Shown: in pieces, positions 62,880-64,000 of the stretch
Layout: the number at the start of each line of letters is the position of its first letter
How positions within the stretch are numbered: position 1 is the stretch's first letter
Origin: Corynebacterium nuruki S6-4
GTDB taxonomy: Bacteria; Actinomycetota; Actinomycetes; Mycobacteriales; Mycobacteriaceae
NCBI RefSeq assembly: GCF_007970465.1
Contig: NZ_CP042429.1
Span: forward strand, 2,852,001-2,916,000
Length of the DNA stretch: 64,000 bases
Reading direction: 5' to 3'
The notes under the pieces: model-generated
The model's input: the letters and a program-made list of their open reading frames with translations, nothing else
What the model was told of the DNA's origin: nothing
Databases searched by the model: none
Program-made: the position numbers and the translations under genes

Positions 62880-64000
62880 CTACTTCTCGTCGGACGGCAT
62901 GGACGGCATGTCCTCGGCGCGCTTCCCGGTCGGCTCGAGGTGGATCGGCGTGGACTTGAACACCGGGGTGTTCGACTTCATCACCGCGTGATCCAGCGGA
63001 ATCACCACATTCGCCTCGGGGAAGTAGGTGGTGCAGCCGCCGCGGGAGTGGTCGTACTCCACGACACGGAAGTCGGGGGCACGGCGCTCACCGTCGGAGA
63101 AGTTGGACACGATGTCGACCATGTCGCCGTCACGCAGGCCCCGTTCCTTCGCGTCCTCCGGGTTGACGAGGACCACGCGGCGGCCACCCTTGATACCGCG
63201 GTAGCGGTCGTCCATGCCGTAGATCGTCGAGTTGAACTGGTCGTGGGTGCGCACCGTGTTCATCATGAGCTCACCGGGGCGCAGTTCGACCTTGTCGATC
63301 TCGTTGACGGTGAGGTGCGCCTTGCCGTCGGCCGTGGTGAACCGGCGCTCACGCGGGCCGTTCGGCAGGTAGAAGCCACCGGGGTGCTTGATCTTCTCGT
63401 TGAAGTCCTCGAAGCCGGGGATCGTGTTGGCGATGTGGTCGCGCAGCACGTCGTAGTTGTCGATCATCGGCTGCCAGTAGTCATCGCCGAAGGTCTCGCG
63501 GCCGATGGAGCAGAGGATGTCGACCTCACTCTTGAGGTCGGCATTGCGGTGCGCGCGGCGCTTGCCGGTGGAGGCGTGCACCTTACCGGCCGAATCCTCG
63601 ACCGTCAGCGACTGGCGCCCGGACTTCTGCATGTCCAGGTCGGTACGGGAGCGCACCGGCAGGATGAGGGACTTCTCGCCGGGCCAGGCGTGGGAGCCGT
63701 TGGGCTTGGTCGACAGGTGCACCGTCAGCTCGTTGGCAGAGACACCCTGCTCGAGGATGGAGGTGTCCGAGGCGACGCGGACGAGGTTGCCGCCGAGGGA
63801 CAGGAAGAACTTCACCTTGCCGTCACGCATCGCCTGCAGCGACTTCACCGTGTCGTAGCCGTGCTCGCGGGGGACAGGGAACTTGAACTCGTCCTCGATC
63901 GCCGCGAGGAAGCTCTCCGGGGACTTCTCCCAGACACCCATGGTGCGGTCGCCCTGGACGTTGGAGTGGCCGCGCAGCGGGGCGGTGCCGCAGCCGGGCT
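62880..64000 (-). CDS. fdhF: FdhF-type molybdopterin oxidoreductase, 5' part outside the window
   Basis: C-terminal 373 residues of a molybdopterin-dependent oxidoreductase of the FdhF/YdeP type (probable formate dehydrogenase). The frame is open to the window edge with PGCGTAPLRGHSNVQGDRTM, so the ATG at 63941 is internal. LSLGGNLVRVASDTSI, HLSTKPNGSHAWPGEKSLIL and the C-terminal molybdopterin domain (TVRTHDQFNSTIYGMDDRYR, then VNPEDAKERGLRDGDMVDI) are visible. The cofactor ligand residue lies outside the window. C. glutamicum has an fdhF-fdhD pair of this kind (recollection). Confidence 0.9.
   Translation of the reverse strand, partial: PGCGTAPLRGHSNVQGDRTMGVWEKSPESFLAAIEDEFKFPVPREHGYDTVKSLQAMRDGKVKFFLSLGGNLVRVASDTSILEQGVSANELTVHLSTKPNGSHAWPGEKSLILPVRSRTDLDMQKSGRQSLTVEDSAGKVHASTGKRRAHRNADLKSEVDILCSIGRETFGDDYWQPMIDNYDVLRDHIANTIPGFEDFNEKIKHPGGFYLPNGPRERRFTTADGKAHLTVNEIDKVELRPGELMMNTVRTHDQFNSTIYGMDDRYRGIKGGRRVVLVNPEDAKERGLRDGDMVDIVSNFSDGERRAPDFRVVEYDHSRGGCTTYFPEANVVIPLDHAVMKSNTPVFKSTPIHLEPTGKRAEDMPSMPSDEK

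Overview
The window is high-GC DNA from a mycolic-acid-type actinomycete, most likely a Corynebacterium. I infer this from gene content and order rather than from any database search: guaA beside small membrane proteins, metQNI next to dnaE2, a DUF3017 gene after folD, fdhF-fdhD, a 13E12-type HNH gene, an ESX-4-type secretion locus directly upstream of rplM-rpsI, GTG starts, and promoters that are a bare TAnnnT -10 box about 7 nt before the start codon.

Layout. 0-4 kb: the end of an APC permease, guaA and a small membrane protein. 4-16 kb: the two halves of the actinobacterial SOS mutasome (imuA'-imuB at 4.1-6.5 kb, dnaE2 at 12.5-15.7 kb), each with a LexA-like box. Between them lie a TetR-dehydrogenase pair, a sucrase/ferredoxin-like protein, an AMIN-like lipoprotein and the methionine importer metQNI. 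A ParA/MinD-like ATPase follows at 15.7-16.7 kb. 16.7-27.3 kb: a frameshifted DUF559-type pseudogene, then an island of hydrolases (secretory lipase, LpqC-like esterase, two tandem PepC peptidases, a lone circularly permuted ATP-grasp protein, an S9 peptidase) and a secreted protein I do not recognise. 27.3-33.5 kb: a 13E12/DUF222 HNH endonuclease with its own LexA-like box and a compositionally mosaic 3' half, M18 aminopeptidase, TrmL-like methyltransferase, folD, DUF3017 protein and a luciferase-like monooxygenase. 33.4-42.1 kb: an XRE regulator overlapping an MFS exporter gene, a complete sulfate ABC transporter (cysPTWA-like), a cysteine synthase and a MalY/AecD-type C-S lyase. 42.2-52.9 kb: an ESX-4-like type VII secretion locus (possible eccE, eccB, mycP, eccD, eccC, Rv3446c-like gene, two WXG100 genes) interrupted by a FadR-type regulator. 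53-64 kb: rplM-rpsI, PEP synthase with its regulator, an alpha/beta hydrolase, fused pabAB, a YggS-type PLP protein, tRNA-Glu, tRNA-Asp, and fdhD with the 3' part of fdhF.

How the genes work together. Three promoters (imuA', dnaE2, HNH) carry LexA-like boxes, suggesting one DNA-damage regulon. Three others (metQNI, cysPTWA, cysK) carry closely similar 16-bp boxes of the corynebacterial McbR type (TAGAC-N6-GTCTA) sharing the core TAGACAGAGC, suggesting one sulfur regulon for methionine uptake, sulfate uptake and cysteine synthesis. At least a dozen genes look leaderless. In four places the stop codon of the upstream gene forms the first three bases of the next gene's -10 box.

All functional calls come from motif and family recognition by eye. 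No alignment or profile search was run.
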